The notes: generated by a model not told the origin, from the sequence alone. A stretch of 63,307 nucleotides of DNA from Clostridia bacterium (GCA_017620655.1 JAGAUT010000062.1:1-63307); one strand, 5' to 3'. Positions 16,880 through 26,309 are shown, counted from the first letter of the stretch. Numbers and translations: made by a program.

Positions 16880-17554
16880 TTAATTTTTCTTTATTTTATT
16901 CTTCCAGTACTTACCGAAAGTAATAAACTCAGCAAGCAGGCACACGGGAATTGCGGCATATATATCAACAACCGAGTGCTGTTTTACAAAAGAGACCGAC
17001 ATACACACAAGTATACAGAAAGCGGTTATCGGAAGCTTTGTTTTCCATGTCACGCCCTTTTCCTTGAGCCAGGTTGACGCAATTCCTACAGAATAAGCAA
17101 CATGAAGCGACGGGCAAACATTGGTATTGGTGTCAAGGCTGTATAGCAGTTTTATGCCATCGATAAAGATGTTATCTCTTGCAAACTCCGATGGTCTCAA
17201 ATCCTGACGGTTCGGAAACAGAATATATATTATCATTGCCGTAATCTGTGTTACGATTATAAACTTCATCATATTCTTAAAATTATCGGGATTATAGAAC
17301 ATAAAGTACAAGAGCGAACCGACGATAAGCAAATACCATCCGAAATATGGAATGATAAAGTACTCACAAAAAGGAATCATATCGTCAAGTCTGCTGTACA
17401 CAACATGGCAGGTCTCCACAGGGATAAGAGCTTCTGTCAGAAAATACAACGTAAAATACCCAATCCATCCCGCAAGATACTGAAGATGGCGGAATTTCGG
17501 TTCATTGATTCTTGACAGCTTAAAATCTTTATAATCAACTACGGGTTTTCTCAT
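16880..17554 (-). CDS. PAP2-family membrane phosphatase/phosphotransferase
   Basis: The 224-residue product has about six membrane helices and the PAP2 motifs P-S-L-H-V-A and K-Q-H-S-V-V-D, the latter with the catalytic His and Asp, which resemble the inositolphosphorylceramide-synthase-like branch. It would act on a lipid phosphate or transfer a head group at the membrane. The ATG at 17554 follows AGAGGT and lies inside the last codons of the acyltransferase gene, an overlap of 20 bp that indicates translational coupling. Earlier in-frame ATGs lie further inside that gene and are less likely. Confidence 0.85.
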   Translation of the reverse strand: MRKPVVDYKDFKLSRINEPKFRHLQYLAGWIGYFTLYFLTEALIPVETCHVVYSRLDDMIPFCEYFIIPYFGWYLLIVGSLLYFMFYNPDNFKNMMKFIIVTQITAMIIYILFPNRQDLRPSEFARDNIFIDGIKLLYSLDTNTNVCPSLHVAYSVGIASTWLKEKGVTWKTKLPITAFCILVCMSVSFVKQHSVVDIYAAIPVCLLAEFITFGKYWKNKIKKN

Positions 17555-18311
17555 GAGGTACCTCTGTAATATCCTTGTTGGACAAAAAGCATTTCTTTGG
17601 AAGGTTCTTATAAGGTACAACAGTATGCTCGGGAAGCTCCCTTGCAATTTCTGTTATTTTGCTTGAAAGATACTCACAGATTCTGGTTCTTTCATCGGAA
17701 ATATCGTTTTCGGGATTGAATTCAATTCCGTCTCCTATATATATTTTCTTAAGACGGGGAGAAACATACATCGGAACAAAAATGAGTTTCTTTGAGTTTG
17801 TATTATAGTAAAGCTTTGCAATATCAACGAATTTATCCTGAAACTTATAGACTATATTATTATCCGGCTCGTCTTTCTCAGGAAAAATCACCATATTCTT
17901 TCCTTCTTTAAGCATTCTGACAGAAGTTTTAAAGGTTGAAAGAATTCTCATGTCATGGTAAACATCAACGGTGCGGGCACTGTTGAATATACTTACGGAA
18001 AAAGGGGCAATGATATATGAAAGAAGTCTGTAAAATGGCTGCAAAAGCTTCGGCTTTCCGGACCAGAAATCTTTAAAAGCGTATTTTGGGACTTCTTTCA
18101 GGTTCATCATCTGACCTGCACACTATGTATAACAGTTTTCGGGAAGATAAAGCTCCGCACTTATAGGCCCGTTCATGAGGCAATGATTACCGACAAGAAC
18201 GGCGTTACATTCAGGTATCTTTTCAGCGTTTTCGACTTTAATTACGGGATACAGGAGTTTGACAGCAGCTCTTATAACAACAAAGACAACCGACTTCTTC
18301 TTTTCTGTCAC
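17535..18311 (-). pseudogene. PlsC-like acyltransferase interrupted by an in-frame UAG
   Basis: The gene starts with GTG at 18311 after AAAGGAGAG. Its first 62 codons give a hydrophobic N-terminus and V-G-N-H-C-L-M-N-G-P, the acyltransferase block I that normally reads NHxxxxD. A TAG at 18125-18123 then interrupts it, and the same frame continues for 195 codons through block III (F-P-E-K) to the stop at 17535. Reading through would give about 258 residues, normal for 1-acylglycerol-3-phosphate acyltransferases. A tryptophan codon TGG changed to TAG is the simplest explanation. An internal ATG at 18110 could restart but would lack block I. Block I also has Asn-Gly where Asp is usual. It heads the lipid operon. 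Confidence 0.8.
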
Positions 18312-18554
18312 AGAGGGTCTCTCCTTTCATTCGACACAGTTTCTGATATTATACCACATTTTGCAACGGAGTTCTTTAAATATTTTAATCTTATTCTTTA
18401 ACATACTGAAACGCAAACATTAAATAAGCATTAACACTTTTTTTAGAATTGTTGTAAAAAACATTCATTAGTTTTGATTAAATTCAAGTTTTCATCATTA
18501 TCACTGACTAGCTTATTATATGTGAGATTTTTTTCAAAAATGGCAAAAAAGCAC
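18312..18554. other. AT-rich intergenic region
   Basis: This stretch holds the ribosome binding site of the acyltransferase gene, a TATAAT on the minus strand (18353-18348) with only a poor -35 box, and otherwise AT-rich sequence with no frame that looks coding. The tRNA promoter begins at its right end. Confidence 0.5.
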
Positions 18555-18583
18555 TTGACATTTGATTCTTTATGTGTTACAAT
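18555..18583 (+). promoter_or_regulatory. Promoter of the tRNA-Ser pair
   Basis: TTGACA (18555-18560), a 17-bp spacer and TACAAT (18578-18583), 33 bp before the first tRNA. Confidence 0.85.
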
Positions 18584-18616
18584 ATCATGCGTTGGGTCGC
18601 ACCGACCAAAATGTAC

Positions 18617-18705
<89 letters not shown>

Positions 18706-18736
18706 CCAACCAATTTAATATTTTGATTTTCACTAT

Positions 18737-18826
18737 GCAGAAGTACTCAAGTGGTGAAGAGGCGCCCCTGCTAAGGGTGTAGGTCGAGCAATCGGCGCGA
18801 GAGTTCAAATCTCTCCTTCTGCGCCA
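18737..18826 (+). tRNA. tRNA-Ser (GCU anticodon)
   Basis: The acceptor arms GCAGAAG and CTTCTGC pair, the anticodon loop CTGCTAA carries GCT (18770-18772), and there is a long variable arm, a T arm with AGTTCAAATCT and an encoded CCA. It lies 31 bp after the first tRNA-Ser and shares its promoter. Confidence 0.96.
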
Positions 18827-18832
18827 AACCGG

Positions 18833-18866
18833 AATCCTGTCGTTAACTATCGGCAGGATTTTGTGT
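18833..18866 (+). terminator. Terminator of the tRNA pair
   Basis: AATCCTGTCG pairs with CGGCAGGATT (one G-U pair) around eight bases, followed by a T-rich tract. Confidence 0.75.
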
Positions 18867-18904
18867 TATTTGGTGTATTTTCATTTACGAAAGGAGTCAT
18901 TTCT

Positions 18905-19882
18905 ATGCTAATTCCAATTATTTTACTGATAATCGGTTTTGTATTGCTTATCAAGGGTGGAGACTGGTTTGTTGACGGTGCTGTCGGTATTGCCCGTCGT
19001 TTTCATCTTCCCGAAATTCTTATCGGTGCCACTGTTGTTTCCATAGGCACAACACTACCCGAGGTTATGGTATCTGCCGGTGCTGCGATTCAGGGAAGCG
19101 GCTCCATTGCATACGGAAACGCTCTCGGCTCTATAATTTGCAACACCTCTTTGATTGCAGCTCTTACAATTGCCATAAAACCCGGTAAAGCTGACAGAAA
19201 AAGTCTTGCTTTACCCGTTACATTCTTTTTCATTTCAGCCGCTGTTTACTGCATATGTGCTTATGTTTTTGGCAGGTTCTCTCTCGGCATGGGCATTTTG
19301 CTGATTGCTATGTTTATAATTTATATGCTTACAACGGTTTTACGCATGAAAAACGGCAACCATTCAGAAACTGATGCACACAAAACAGATTCCGAAGATG
19401 AATGCAACGGTAGCTTTTTCAAGTACATAATTTTGTTGATAATCGGTGCAGTTCTTATTGCAATCGGTGCTGATTTACTCGTAGATAATGCAATTATTAT
19501 CGCTGAAGCTTTCGGTGTCTCTGAAAAGGTAATCGGTCTTACAATTGTTGCACTCGGCACTTCCCTGCCGGAGCTTGTGACGGCAATTACTTCTCTGGCA
19601 AAAGGTCACGGGTCACTTTCTTTAGGCAACATTATCGGTGCAAATATATTCAACATCGTTCTTGTAAGCGGTGTGGCTATTACACTTAATCCCTTCGATG
19701 TTCCTGTTTCGGGTCTTATCGGAGGCATCAATTCTTCGCTTGTGCTTGACATTCCCGTTATGCTTGTTGTCATGGCTATTCTCACAGTTCCTACTCTTAT
19801 TAAAGAAAAGCTTTCTCGCTGGCAGGGTATTTCAATGCTTGCTATTTACGCAGCATTTTGCACATTGCAGTTCGTAATTTAA
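18905..19882 (+). CDS. Calcium/sodium antiporter (CaCA family)
   Basis: The 325-residue product has two homologous halves of about five helices. Each half carries the alpha-repeat motif: G-T-T-L-P-E-V-M-V-S with G-N-A-L-G-S in the first, and G-T-S-L-P-E-L-V-T-A with G-N-I-I-G-A-N in the second. These form the ion-binding centre of YrbG-type K+-independent exchangers. The loop between them is acidic and His-rich (about residues 150-175). The ATG at 18905 follows AAAGGAG; an upstream in-frame ATG falls in the tRNA terminator. Confidence 0.93.
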   Translation: MLIPIILLIIGFVLLIKGGDWFVDGAVGIARRFHLPEILIGATVVSIGTTLPEVMVSAGAAIQGSGSIAYGNALGSIICNTSLIAALTIAIKPGKADRKSLALPVTFFFISAAVYCICAYVFGRFSLGMGILLIAMFIIYMLTTVLRMKNGNHSETDAHKTDSEDECNGSFFKYIILLIIGAVLIAIGADLLVDNAIIIAEAFGVSEKVIGLTIVALGTSLPELVTAITSLAKGHGSLSLGNIIGANIFNIVLVSGVAITLNPFDVPVSGLIGGINSSLVLDIPVMLVVMAILTVPTLIKEKLSRWQGISMLAIYAAFCTLQFVI

Positions 19883-19893
19883 TGATTTCTCTG

Positions 19894-19922
19894 AATCCGG
19901 GATAAAACTTCCCGGATTTTTT
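19894..19922 (+). terminator. Terminator of the antiporter gene
   Basis: AATCCGGG pairs with CCCGGATT around nine bases, followed by T. Confidence 0.85.
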
Positions 19923-19954
19923 CTGTACAATATGGCAAAACTTGCAAAATTCCA

Positions 19955-19983
19955 TTGACTTAAGTATTTTAAGGTGTTAAAAT
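19955..19983 (+). promoter_or_regulatory. Promoter of the deacetylase-like gene
   Basis: TTGACT, a 17-bp spacer and TAAAAT, 35 bp before the start codon. Confidence 0.7.
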
Positions 19984-20017
19984 CAAATAAAAATTAAATA
20001 TTCAGAGGTGCAATAGC

Positions 20018-20953
20018 ATGAATAAAATTTCATACTTTTTTATCGACGACGTAATCTGGACCTTCAGAGACATAGCAAGAGAAAAGCCTGCATCAATTTT
20101 TGAAAACGGCTTTATGAAAATGCTCAAGGACAATCACGATAAATACGGTCTTACCGTTCAGCTCAATCTTTTCTACGCAACCGATGTGTATTACGGCAAT
20201 GATTTCTTCAATCTTTCCGAAATGCCCGATTGCTATAAGGATGAATTTCAGGCTAATAAGGACTGGCTGACTCTTGCTTTCCATGCAAGACAGGAATTTC
20301 CCGATTATCCTTATGTAAATGCTTCCTACGAAGACGTTTATGAAGACTTTAAGCTTATCGAAAAGGAAGTTCTGAGATTTGCAGGTGAGGGTCTTTTCTC
20401 TGATGTCCTTTGCACTCACTGGCTTCCCATGAGTAAGGCGGCATGCCGTGCGGTTGTTGATTGCGGTATCAGAATCGACAGCCCCTCTGCCGGTGTGACA
20501 CGTGAATATGAAGGCGATATGAGCGTGCTTCCTTACGGTCATGCGGCAAGACTTTTGCATAACAGACAGCCTGAAACAAAACTGTTTTGTAGAGAAGGCG
20601 CAGACCCAAGACTTGCAACATCTGTCTGCGGTTATAACCACGTAACACAAGAAGAATATGACTCAACTCATGCAAGAAACTGCTCTGTACCCGATAAGGA
20701 ACTCGATCTCAGACACAGACAGCTCTGCACCGACGGTCTTTGCTTAAATCTTATTTCTCCCGAAGCAATAAAGGAAAGAACAAATAAGCTTGCTGATAAT
20801 AATGCCGAATATATCGGCTTTGCAACCCATGAGCAGTATTTCTATCCCCATTACTTTGCATATCAGCCCGATACTCATGAAAAGTTTGAGGCTATGGCTA
20901 AGACTGCTCATGACAGAGGCTACAGATTCATAACATATAGGGAAATGAAATAA
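20018..20953 (+). CDS. Divergent polysaccharide-deacetylase-like protein
   Basis: The 311-residue product has no signal peptide. It begins F-F-I-D-D-V-I-W-T-F, which recalls the metal-binding Asp-Asp start of NodB-type deacetylases, and a later segment L-T-L-A-F-H-A-R-Q-E-F could carry the metal histidine. The C-terminal part, with I-G-F-A-T-H-E-Q-Y-F and Y-R-F-I-T-Y-R-E, fits the end of a deacetylase beta/alpha barrel. Assignment to a family is tentative. Its own promoter and AGAGGTG binding site are clear. The next gene (YitT type) follows 33 bp later. Confidence 0.6.
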   Translation: MNKISYFFIDDVIWTFRDIAREKPASIFENGFMKMLKDNHDKYGLTVQLNLFYATDVYYGNDFFNLSEMPDCYKDEFQANKDWLTLAFHARQEFPDYPYVNASYEDVYEDFKLIEKEVLRFAGEGLFSDVLCTHWLPMSKAACRAVVDCGIRIDSPSAGVTREYEGDMSVLPYGHAARLLHNRQPETKLFCREGADPRLATSVCGYNHVTQEEYDSTHARNCSVPDKELDLRHRQLCTDGLCLNLISPEAIKERTNKLADNNAEYIGFATHEQYFYPHYFAYQPDTHEKFEAMAKTAHDRGYRFITYREMK

Positions 20954-20986
20954 AAATTATATATTTTAATAATGGGGTAAATTGAA

Positions 20987-21889
20987 ATGGAAAAAATCAA
21001 GTTTTTTCGCAACAGCATTATGCCCTATATTTACATATCGCTTGCAGCCGTACTTCTCTCCTTTGTTTATCAGTTGTTTGTTGTAAAAAACAGCTTTGCA
21101 CCGGCAGGTCTTAACGGCATTGCCACAATGGTGCAGTATAAAACAGGCTTCAGTATCGGCTTTATGTCGCTGATTATTAATATTCCGCTTTGTATACTTG
21201 CGTATTTTATGATAAGTAAACAATTTGCAAAGCGTTCGCTGTGCTTTTGTCTTGTGTATTCCTTTATGTTTTTGTATTTACAGCAAATAGGTCTTGAACA
21301 GTTCCAATACAATGCACAAGGTCATGACACAATTTATCCGGTTATGTTAAGCGGTGTGCTCAGCGGATTTGTATACGGTGTATGCTTTCGTAATCATGCT
21401 TCTACGGGCGGAACGGATATTGTCTCAAAATATATAAGCCAAAAGAAGCCGACACTGAATTTCTTTTGGGTGACCTTTGCGCTCAATACACTTGTTGCAG
21501 TTTCTTCGTTTTTTGTATATGCAAAAAAAGATATGTCCGGCAATTTAGTCTACGACTACAAACCGGTATGTCTTTGTATTATGTACTGTTTTCTGTCAAC
21601 CTTTGTCGGAAACATGATTCTCAAGGGTTTCAAAACCGCTTGCAAATTTACCGTTATAACAACGCATCCCGATGAGATTACGTCTGAGATAATTAATAAT
21701 CTGCATCACAGCTCAACGGAAATTTCTGCCGTCGGATCCTTCAATAAAGATAATAAGACGGTTCTCATTTGTGTTATTAACAAGCATCAGATAATAGATT
21801 TTCAGAATATCCTGCTAAAGTACGATAACACATTTTCCTTTTCCGAAACCGTTAATGAAACTTACGGTAATTTTAAGAGAATAAGGTAA
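20987..21889 (+). CDS. YitT-family membrane protein (DUF2179 domain)
   Basis: The 300-residue product has five or six membrane helices in the YitT arrangement, with N-S-F-A-P-A-G-L-N-G-I-A-T and R-N-H-A-S-T-G-G-T-D-I-V as its conserved signatures. A soluble C-terminal DUF2179 domain of about 80 residues follows (V-I-T-T-H-P-D-E-I, then E-T-Y-G-N-F). The function of the family is not settled; membrane transport or sensing has been proposed. GGGGT precedes the ATG. It may be read through from the deacetylase-like gene. Confidence 0.9.
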   Translation: MEKIKFFRNSIMPYIYISLAAVLLSFVYQLFVVKNSFAPAGLNGIATMVQYKTGFSIGFMSLIINIPLCILAYFMISKQFAKRSLCFCLVYSFMFLYLQQIGLEQFQYNAQGHDTIYPVMLSGVLSGFVYGVCFRNHASTGGTDIVSKYISQKKPTLNFFWVTFALNTLVAVSSFFVYAKKDMSGNLVYDYKPVCLCIMYCFLSTFVGNMILKGFKTACKFTVITTHPDEITSEIINNLHHSSTEISAVGSFNKDNKTVLICVINKHQIIDFQNILLKYDNTFSFSETVNETYGNFKRIR

Positions 21890-21904
21890 ATTTTCCGGAA
21901 ACAA

Positions 21905-21933
21905 TTGCATAATGTGACAACATATGGTACAAT
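21905..21933 (+). promoter_or_regulatory. Promoter of the small membrane-protein gene
   Basis: TTGCAT, a 17-bp spacer and TACAAT, 30 bp before the start codon. Confidence 0.65.
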
Positions 21934-21963
21934 ACACACATCATATAAACGGAGGTAATGAAA

Positions 21964-22209
21964 ATGGATATGCTCAAGAAATTATGGCCCACTCCCTTTA
22001 AGGTAGAACAGAAGAATGTTGTTTCTCTTATCATTCAGCTCGTGATTTTCCTTATTGTTTGCGTAGTTGTAGGCTGGCTCATTTCTATTCTCGCTCATAT
22101 TCCCGTGATTGGACTTCTTGCCGGTCTTATCGGTGCACTTCTCGAAATCTACAGCATTGTAGGTATCGTTCTTTGTGTACTTAATTTCCTTGGTGTAAAG
22201 CTCGGCTAA
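21964..22209 (+). CDS. Small membrane protein, function unknown
   Basis: The 81-residue product has a short polar N-terminus (about 1-20) and two or three hydrophobic helices (about 21-43, 46-77) rich in Ile, Val and Gly. I recognise no family. The ATG at 21964 is eight bases from GGAGGT; the ATG two codons upstream is too close. It has its own promoter and terminator, so it is a separate transcription unit. Confidence 0.75.
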   Translation: MDMLKKLWPTPFKVEQKNVVSLIIQLVIFLIVCVVVGWLISILAHIPVIGLLAGLIGALLEIYSIVGIVLCVLNFLGVKLG

Positions 22210-22221
22210 AGCAAGAAACAG

Positions 22222-22245
22222 ACGCTCCCGAAAGGGAGCGTTTTT
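22222..22245 (+). terminator. Terminator after the small membrane-protein gene
   Basis: ACGCTCCC pairs with GGGAGCGT around a GAAA tetraloop, followed by T. Confidence 0.92.
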
Positions 22246-22249
22246 CATA

Positions 22250-22278
22250 TTGACAACGGGGTTCATTAGTGATAGACT
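22250..22278 (+). promoter_or_regulatory. Promoter of the esterase gene
   Basis: TTGACA, a 17-bp spacer and TAGACT, directly after the preceding terminator. Confidence 0.7.
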
Positions 22279-22306
22279 CATTGTATATCCCAGTTGGAGG
22301 AAACAA

Positions 22307-23095
22307 ATGAAAAACACAGACCTCATTATTTTTTCAGGACAAAGTAACATGGAAGGCGAAGCAGAAAGATTTCCTGACGACAACAGCCCCGTTGATGGAG
22401 CACTTGAGTACAGATATCTTGAAAACAGACTCGTTCCGCTTCGTCATCCTGCAGGTGAAAACATTTCAAACAACGGCAAGGTATTCCTTCCACGTCACAG
22501 AGACGGCTGGGGTACAACTCAGAGCTGTGCCCTGCTCTCTGCATGGCGCAAAAGAACAAATCCCGTTCCCTTCTTCTGCAAAAGCTACATTGAGTCATCG
22601 GGCAGAAATGTTATCGCAGTTCATGCCGCAAAAGGTGCAACGACAATTGACTATTGGCAAAAGGGCGAACTCGGATACGAAATGCTGTGCAAAAAGTCAA
22701 AGGCAGCAATCCAAATGACAAAGCCTGAGCATATTTACTTTGTCTGGCTTCAGGGAGAGAGTGACGCACTTGCAAAAAAGTCAAAAGACGTATACAAAAG
22801 ACAGATGCTCTCTCTATATGAATCGCTTCACGAAGACCTTGGGGTTGAGCTTTTCGGAAACATACTTGTCGGCAGATTTTCCATGGATGAATACGATTTT
22901 GAGATTATTAATGCTCAGAAGGAAGTCTGCAAGGAGCACGACAAATTTATAATGCTGACAGAAATTACTGAGAAAATCATTTACGAACCCGAATACATGA
23001 ATCCCGAAGCCTTTGGTCATTACGGGCTAAAAGGACAAATGCTTCTCGGAGATGTTGCCGGAAAGGCACTGGCACAAGCAAGAATCAAACAATAG
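22307..23095 (+). CDS. Sialate O-acetylesterase-like carbohydrate esterase (SASA family)
   Basis: The 262-residue product has the SGNH-type start I-I-F-S-G-Q-S13-N-M-E-G, with the nucleophilic serine in the G-Q-S-N motif, and V-W-L-Q-G-E-S-D-A, which is the family's hallmark block. A C-terminal histidine in F-G-H-Y-G completes a likely catalytic site. Enzymes of this family remove acetyl groups from sugars. There is no signal peptide, so it acts inside the cell. GGAGG precedes the ATG at 22307; longer in-frame starts overlap the promoter. Confidence 0.87.
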   Translation: MKNTDLIIFSGQSNMEGEAERFPDDNSPVDGALEYRYLENRLVPLRHPAGENISNNGKVFLPRHRDGWGTTQSCALLSAWRKRTNPVPFFCKSYIESSGRNVIAVHAAKGATTIDYWQKGELGYEMLCKKSKAAIQMTKPEHIYFVWLQGESDALAKKSKDVYKRQMLSLYESLHEDLGVELFGNILVGRFSMDEYDFEIINAQKEVCKEHDKFIMLTEITEKIIYEPEYMNPEAFGHYGLKGQMLLGDVAGKALAQARIKQ

Positions 23096-23179
23096 TTATT
23101 GTATTCGTTACAAATTTGTTATTGTTACTATATACAAAAATGTGAAACAAAATATCAGTAAATTTTGGCATTTTACTGA

Positions 23180-23208
23180 TTGACAAAACACTACATATTG
23201 TGTATAAT
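23180..23208 (+). promoter_or_regulatory. Promoter of the pflBA leader
   Basis: A consensus promoter with TTGACA (23180-23185), a 17-bp spacer and TATAAT (23203-23208). Transcription would start a few bases before the riboswitch. Confidence 0.9.
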
Positions 23209-23221
23209 TATTACACAAGGT

Positions 23222-23330
23222 AAATATTACATGACTGACGGACAAGAGCGAATTAACGCTAAAGGAATGTAATATGATTTTAGCCGACCGTCTGGGCAAT
23301 TCGTTCTTTTCGAACAGAATTGCCCTTTTT
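23222..23330 (+). ncRNA. ZTP riboswitch (pfl motif) with transcription terminator
   Basis: The leader has the order of ZTP aptamers. P1 is ATATTAC (23224-23230) paired with GTAATAT (23269-23275). The conserved ATGACTGACGG follows the 5' strand of P1, and P2 is AGCG/CGCT (23247-23260). The highly conserved 3' domain GCCGACCGTCTGGGC lies at 23283-23297. The last four bases of that domain, GGGC, begin a terminator stem (GGGCAATTCGTTC with GAACAGAATTGCCC, 23294-23325) followed by TTTTT. Ligand binding would hold the GGGC in the aptamer and prevent termination, so the switch turns pflBA on when ZTP (10-formyl-THF shortage) accumulates. The gene product makes formate, which feeds one-carbon metabolism. 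Confidence 0.9.
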
Positions 23331-23367
23331 ATTTGTTAAAAAGCATCTCTCAAGGAGGTATTCAAAT

Positions 23368-25599
23368 ATGAAACATCCAAACTGGAACGGATTTGTCGAA
23401 GGTACATGGCAGAACGAAATCAATGTTCGCGACTTTATCCAGAAAAACTACAAGCCCTACGACGGAGACGATTCTTTTCTTTCTGGTGCAACAGAAAGAA
23501 CCAACGCACTTATGAAGAAGCTTCAGAATCTCTTTACACTCGAGCGTCAGTACGGCGGCGTACTTGACATAGATACGGCAACCGTTTCTTCGCTTACAGC
23601 ATATTCTCCCGGATATCTTGACAAGGACAATGAGCTTATTGTCGGTCTTCAAACTAACCGTCCTTTAAAGAGAGGCGTATGTCCTTTCGGCGGCATGAGA
23701 ATGGCAAAGCAGGCTTGTGAAGCTTACGGCTATGAGCTCAGCCGCAAGATTCAGGATGAATTCAAATACAGAACAACACACAACGACGGTGTTTTCAGAG
23801 CATATACAGACGAAATGAGAGCAGCAAGAAAGTGCCATGTTATCACAGGTCTTCCCGATGCCTACGGCAGAGGAAGAATCATTGGCGACTACAGAAGAAT
23901 TGCCCTCTACGGTGTGGACAAGCTTATTGAAGAAAAAAAGAAAGACAAGACAGCACTTCAGGATATGGCTTTTGACACAGCCAACATAAGACTCGATGAA
24001 GAGCTTTTTCAGCAGATTTCCTTCCTTGGCAAGCTCAAGGAAATGGCAGCTATGTACGGCTTTGACATTTCCGAGCCTGCAAAGAATGCAAGAGAAGCTA
24101 TCCAGTGGACATATTTCGGGTATCTTGCTGCCATAAAAGAGCAGAACGGTGCGGCAATGTCACTCGGTCGTGTCAGCACATTCTTCGACATATACTTTGA
24201 AAGAGACATTGCAAACGGTATTCTTACAGAAGAGGGTGCTCAGGAGCTTATGGACGATTTTGTCATGAAGCTCAGAATGGCAAGACATTTGAGAACTCCC
24301 GAATACAACGAGCTTTTCGGCGGCGACCCTATGTGGATTACAGAAGCTGTCGGCGGTATGGGTGAAGACGGCAGAACGCTTGTTACAAAGTCAAGCTTCC
24401 GTGTTCTCAACACACTTTACACCCTTGGTTCTTCTCCTGAGCCCAACCTTACGGTACTTTGGTCCACTTCCCTCCCCGAAGGATTCAAGAAATTCTGTGC
24501 CAAGGTTTCAAAGGACACCGACTCCATTCAGTATGAAAACGATGACGTTATGCGTCCCGACTTTGGCGACGACTATGCAATTGCATGCTGTGTATCGGCA
24601 ATGAAGGTCGGCAAGCAGATGCAGTTCTTCGGTGCAAGATGCAACCTTGCAAAGCTTCTTCTCATTGCCATCAACGGCGGTTACGACACAACCAGCGGTA
24701 TGCACATAGGTCCTCAGATGCCTGTTATGGATGTTGAAAAGCTTGACTATGACGAAGTGCTCTCTCGTTTTGACATATACAATGCATGGCTTATGAAGCT
24801 TTACGTTAACACAATGAACGTAATCCACTACATGCATGACAAGTACTGCTACGAAAAGACACAGATGGCTCTTCACGACACATCTGTTGAAAGACTTATG
24901 GCTTTCGGCATCGCAGGTCTTTCTGTTGTGGCAGACTCTTTCTCAGCAATTAAGTATGCAAATGTAAAACCCATAAAGAATGATGAAGGCTTCATCGTTG
25001 ACTTTGAAACAACAGGCGATTTCCCCAAGTACGGCAACGACGATGACAGGGTTGACCTCATTGCAAAGGACATGACTCACAGAGTTATTACAGAACTCAG
25101 AAAGACAAAAACATACCGCGATGCAATTCACACTCTGTCCGTTCTTACAATTACTTCAAACGTTATGTACGGCAAGAACACAGGTGCTACACCCGACGGA
25201 AGAAAGGCTTCCGCCCCATTTGCACCCGGTGCCAACCCCATGCACGGCAGAGAAGAAAACGGTGCGCTTGCTTCCCTTAATTCGGTGGCAAAGCTCAGCT
25301 ATGACGACTGCCGTGACGGTATTTCAAACACATTCTCAATCACTCCCGAGGCGCTCGGCAAGAACGACGACGAAAGAGTTACAAATCTTGTTGCAATTCT
25401 CGACGGATATTTTGCAAAGATGGCTCATCACATCAATGTAAACGTTCTTAACCGTGAGACACTTATGGATGCGTATGAAAATCCCGAAAAGTATCCCAAC
25501 CTTACAATCAGAGTTTCGGGTTACGCTGTAAACTTCAACAAGCTGTCCCGTGAACAGCAGAGAGAGGTTATCTCCCGTACATTCCACGAGGCAATATGA
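23368..25599 (+). CDS. pflB: Formate C-acetyltransferase (pyruvate formate-lyase)
   Basis: The 743-residue product converts pyruvate and CoA to acetyl-CoA and formate by a glycyl-radical mechanism. It has the paired active-site cysteines C407-C408 in the A-C-C-V-S motif and the C-terminal glycyl radical site R-V-S-G718-Y-A-V. AAGGAGGT precedes the ATG at 23368. An earlier in-frame ATG lies inside the riboswitch terminator and is rejected. The activase gene overlaps its end by four bases (ATGA). Confidence 0.98.
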   Translation: MKHPNWNGFVEGTWQNEINVRDFIQKNYKPYDGDDSFLSGATERTNALMKKLQNLFTLERQYGGVLDIDTATVSSLTAYSPGYLDKDNELIVGLQTNRPLKRGVCPFGGMRMAKQACEAYGYELSRKIQDEFKYRTTHNDGVFRAYTDEMRAARKCHVITGLPDAYGRGRIIGDYRRIALYGVDKLIEEKKKDKTALQDMAFDTANIRLDEELFQQISFLGKLKEMAAMYGFDISEPAKNAREAIQWTYFGYLAAIKEQNGAAMSLGRVSTFFDIYFERDIANGILTEEGAQELMDDFVMKLRMARHLRTPEYNELFGGDPMWITEAVGGMGEDGRTLVTKSSFRVLNTLYTLGSSPEPNLTVLWSTSLPEGFKKFCAKVSKDTDSIQYENDDVMRPDFGDDYAIACCVSAMKVGKQMQFFGARCNLAKLLLIAINGGYDTTSGMHIGPQMPVMDVEKLDYDEVLSRFDIYNAWLMKLYVNTMNVIHYMHDKYCYEKTQMALHDTSVERLMAFGIAGLSVVADSFSAIKYANVKPIKNDEGFIVDFETTGDFPKYGNDDDRVDLIAKDMTHRVITELRKTKTYRDAIHTLSVLTITSNVMYGKNTGATPDGRKASAPFAPGANPMHGREENGALASLNSVAKLSYDDCRDGISNTFSITPEALGKNDDERVTNLVAILDGYFAKMAHHINVNVLNRETLMDAYENPEKYPNLTIRVSGYAVNFNKLSREQQREVISRTFHEAI

Positions 25600-26309
25600 C
25601 AGGATACATACATTCTTTTCAGAGTCTCGGTGCGGCAGACGGACCGGGTATAAGATTTGTGGTCTTTATGCAAGGGTGCAATCTTCGTTGCGGCTGTTGT
25701 CACAACCCCGACACATGGGAATGCGGAGTCGGCAAGGAGTACACACCCAAGGAAGTTTTTGAAACAGTAAAGCGATACAAAACTTATTTTGGAAAAGACG
25801 GCGGTATTACTGTCTCAGGCGGCGAGCCTCTGCTTCAGGCAGAGTTTGTAACAGAACTGTTCAGGCTTTGCAGAGATGACGGCATTAACACCTGTCTTGA
25901 CACCTCGGGAAGCATAATAAATGACTCTGTTCACTTGCTTCTCAATGAATGTGACAGGGTGCTTCTTGACATAAAGTACACGGACGAAGAAAGCTACAAA
26001 CAATATGTCGGTTGTTCTCTGTTAAAGCCTATGGAGTTTTTGAAATTATTACAAGAAAAAAATATTCCGACATGGCTAAGGCAGGTCACAATCCCGACCC
26101 TTTCAGATGATGAGGAAAACATAAAGCGGCTTTCGGACATTGCAAAGTCGCACTCATGTGTTGAAAAGGTTGAGCTTCTTCCTTTCCGCAAGATTTGCAA
26201 AAGCAAGTACGACAACATGGGAATTGAGTTTCCCTTTGAAAAGTATGATGTGCCGAGCAAAGATACAATGAAATATTTAAATGAAATCCTGGCGGCGAGT
26301 CGCCGCTGA
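25596..26309 (+). CDS. pflA: Pyruvate formate-lyase-activating enzyme
   Basis: The 237-residue product is a radical-SAM enzyme with the cluster motif C28-N-L-R-C32-G-C-C35 (CxxxCxxC) and the G-G-E-P SAM-binding motif. It uses reduced iron-sulfur cluster and S-adenosylmethionine to make the glycyl radical in PflB. The start overlaps the pflB stop, so the two are translationally coupled. The last codons form a GGCGGCGA/TCGCCGC palindrome. Confidence 0.97.
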   Translation: MTGYIHSFQSLGAADGPGIRFVVFMQGCNLRCGCCHNPDTWECGVGKEYTPKEVFETVKRYKTYFGKDGGITVSGGEPLLQAEFVTELFRLCRDDGINTCLDTSGSIINDSVHLLLNECDRVLLDIKYTDEESYKQYVGCSLLKPMEFLKLLQEKNIPTWLRQVTIPTLSDDEENIKRLSDIAKSHSCVEKVELLPFRKICKSKYDNMGIEFPFEKYDVPSKDTMKYLNEILAASRR

